A DNA stretch of 35,384 nucleotides. Origin: Gammaproteobacteria bacterium. Lineage in GTDB: Bacteria; Pseudomonadota; Gammaproteobacteria; Natronospirales; REEB76. The position numbers and the translations under genes are program-made. The notes under the pieces are model-generated. The model saw only the letters and a program-made list of their open reading frames with translations, did not search any database and was not told the DNA's origin. Below, one piece after another: positions 35,353 through 35,384 of the stretch. The stretch covers positions 1 to 35,384 of the forward strand of contig JAGXAZ010000005.1 of assembly GCA_018971365.1 (NCBI GenBank). Direction: 5' to 3'. Every line of letters starts with the position of its first letter. The stretch's first letter is position 1.

Positions 35353-35384
35353 TTATTTCACCAGCAGCGGAATAATCAGCAGCG
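35353..35384 (-). CDS. C-terminal end of an unidentified gene
   Basis: The minus strand reads LLIIPLLVK then TAA at 35353-35355, a hydrophobic ending cut by the window edge. The hairpin with a T tract at 35228-35250 lies downstream in the right orientation. Ten codons are too few to identify it; another frame cannot be excluded. Confidence 0.3.
   Translation of the reverse strand, partial: LLIIPLLVK

Overview
The window is high-GC DNA from a gram-negative bacterium, most likely a gammaproteobacterium. It carries the 5' end of a Rieske gene (petA) divergent from a DegS/AlgW-type protease, the murA-ibaG and kdsD-kdsC-lptC-lptA-lptB-rpoN-hpf-rapZ blocks typical of Pseudomonas/Xanthomonas-like genomes, and a tkt-gap-pgk-pyk cluster. 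Species cannot be fixed from sequence alone. I see no tRNA, rRNA, CRISPR array, intact insertion sequence or prophage.

Layout. (1) 1-10.2 kb: envelope and core regulation. degS converges on murA, which lies behind ibaG. Divergent from ibaG runs the lipopolysaccharide block: KDO synthesis (kdsD, kdsC), the LptCAB export parts, then rpoN, hpf and rapZ. Two departures from the familiar order stand out: a secreted dihaem cytochrome c on the opposite strand sits between lptB and rpoN, and ptsN is missing between hpf and rapZ. (2) 10.2-12.3 kb: a patatin-like phospholipase and an orphan ParA-type ATPase. (3) 12.3-20.7 kb, all on the minus strand: a secreted subtilisin, a beta-propeller/DUF11 protein with a GlyGly-CTERM-like tail, two FtsX/MacB-type ABC permeases without an ATPase, and a penicillin-acylase-family gene broken by one in-frame TAG. 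The subtilisin/propeller pair is bracketed by two short direct repeats that both look like the 3' end of a LuxR-type regulator gene. (4) 20.9-28.8 kb: a secreted amidohydrolase facing the glycolytic/pentose-phosphate cluster tkt-gap-pgk-pyk. (5) 28.9-35.4 kb: an accessory stretch with a hotdog thioesterase, two small secreted proteins, a 3-methyladenine DNA glycosylase, an RRM RNA-binding protein, a BrnT/BrnA toxin-antitoxin pair with a palindromic putative operator, a decayed TauE/SafE permease and an ETHE1/Blh-like persulfide dioxygenase.

Small dispersed repeats are the other theme. There are two GTGAGG-type inverted elements (next to murA, and between pgk and pyk), two REP/BIME-like doublets (GTGGGAGCG family), two AAATCCCCC/CTTTGCAAAG palindromic elements, and one MITE-like element with 20-bp imperfect terminal inverted repeats that supplies the stop codon of the DNA glycosylase. 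Several lie at gene 3' ends, where they form hairpins or provide stop codons.

I do not see a clearly new multi-gene system. The best leads are the repeat-flanked subtilisin/GlyGly-CTERM module, the ATPase-less permease pair coupled to a broken acylase, the MITE-like element, and the remnant sulfur-handling locus at the right end.
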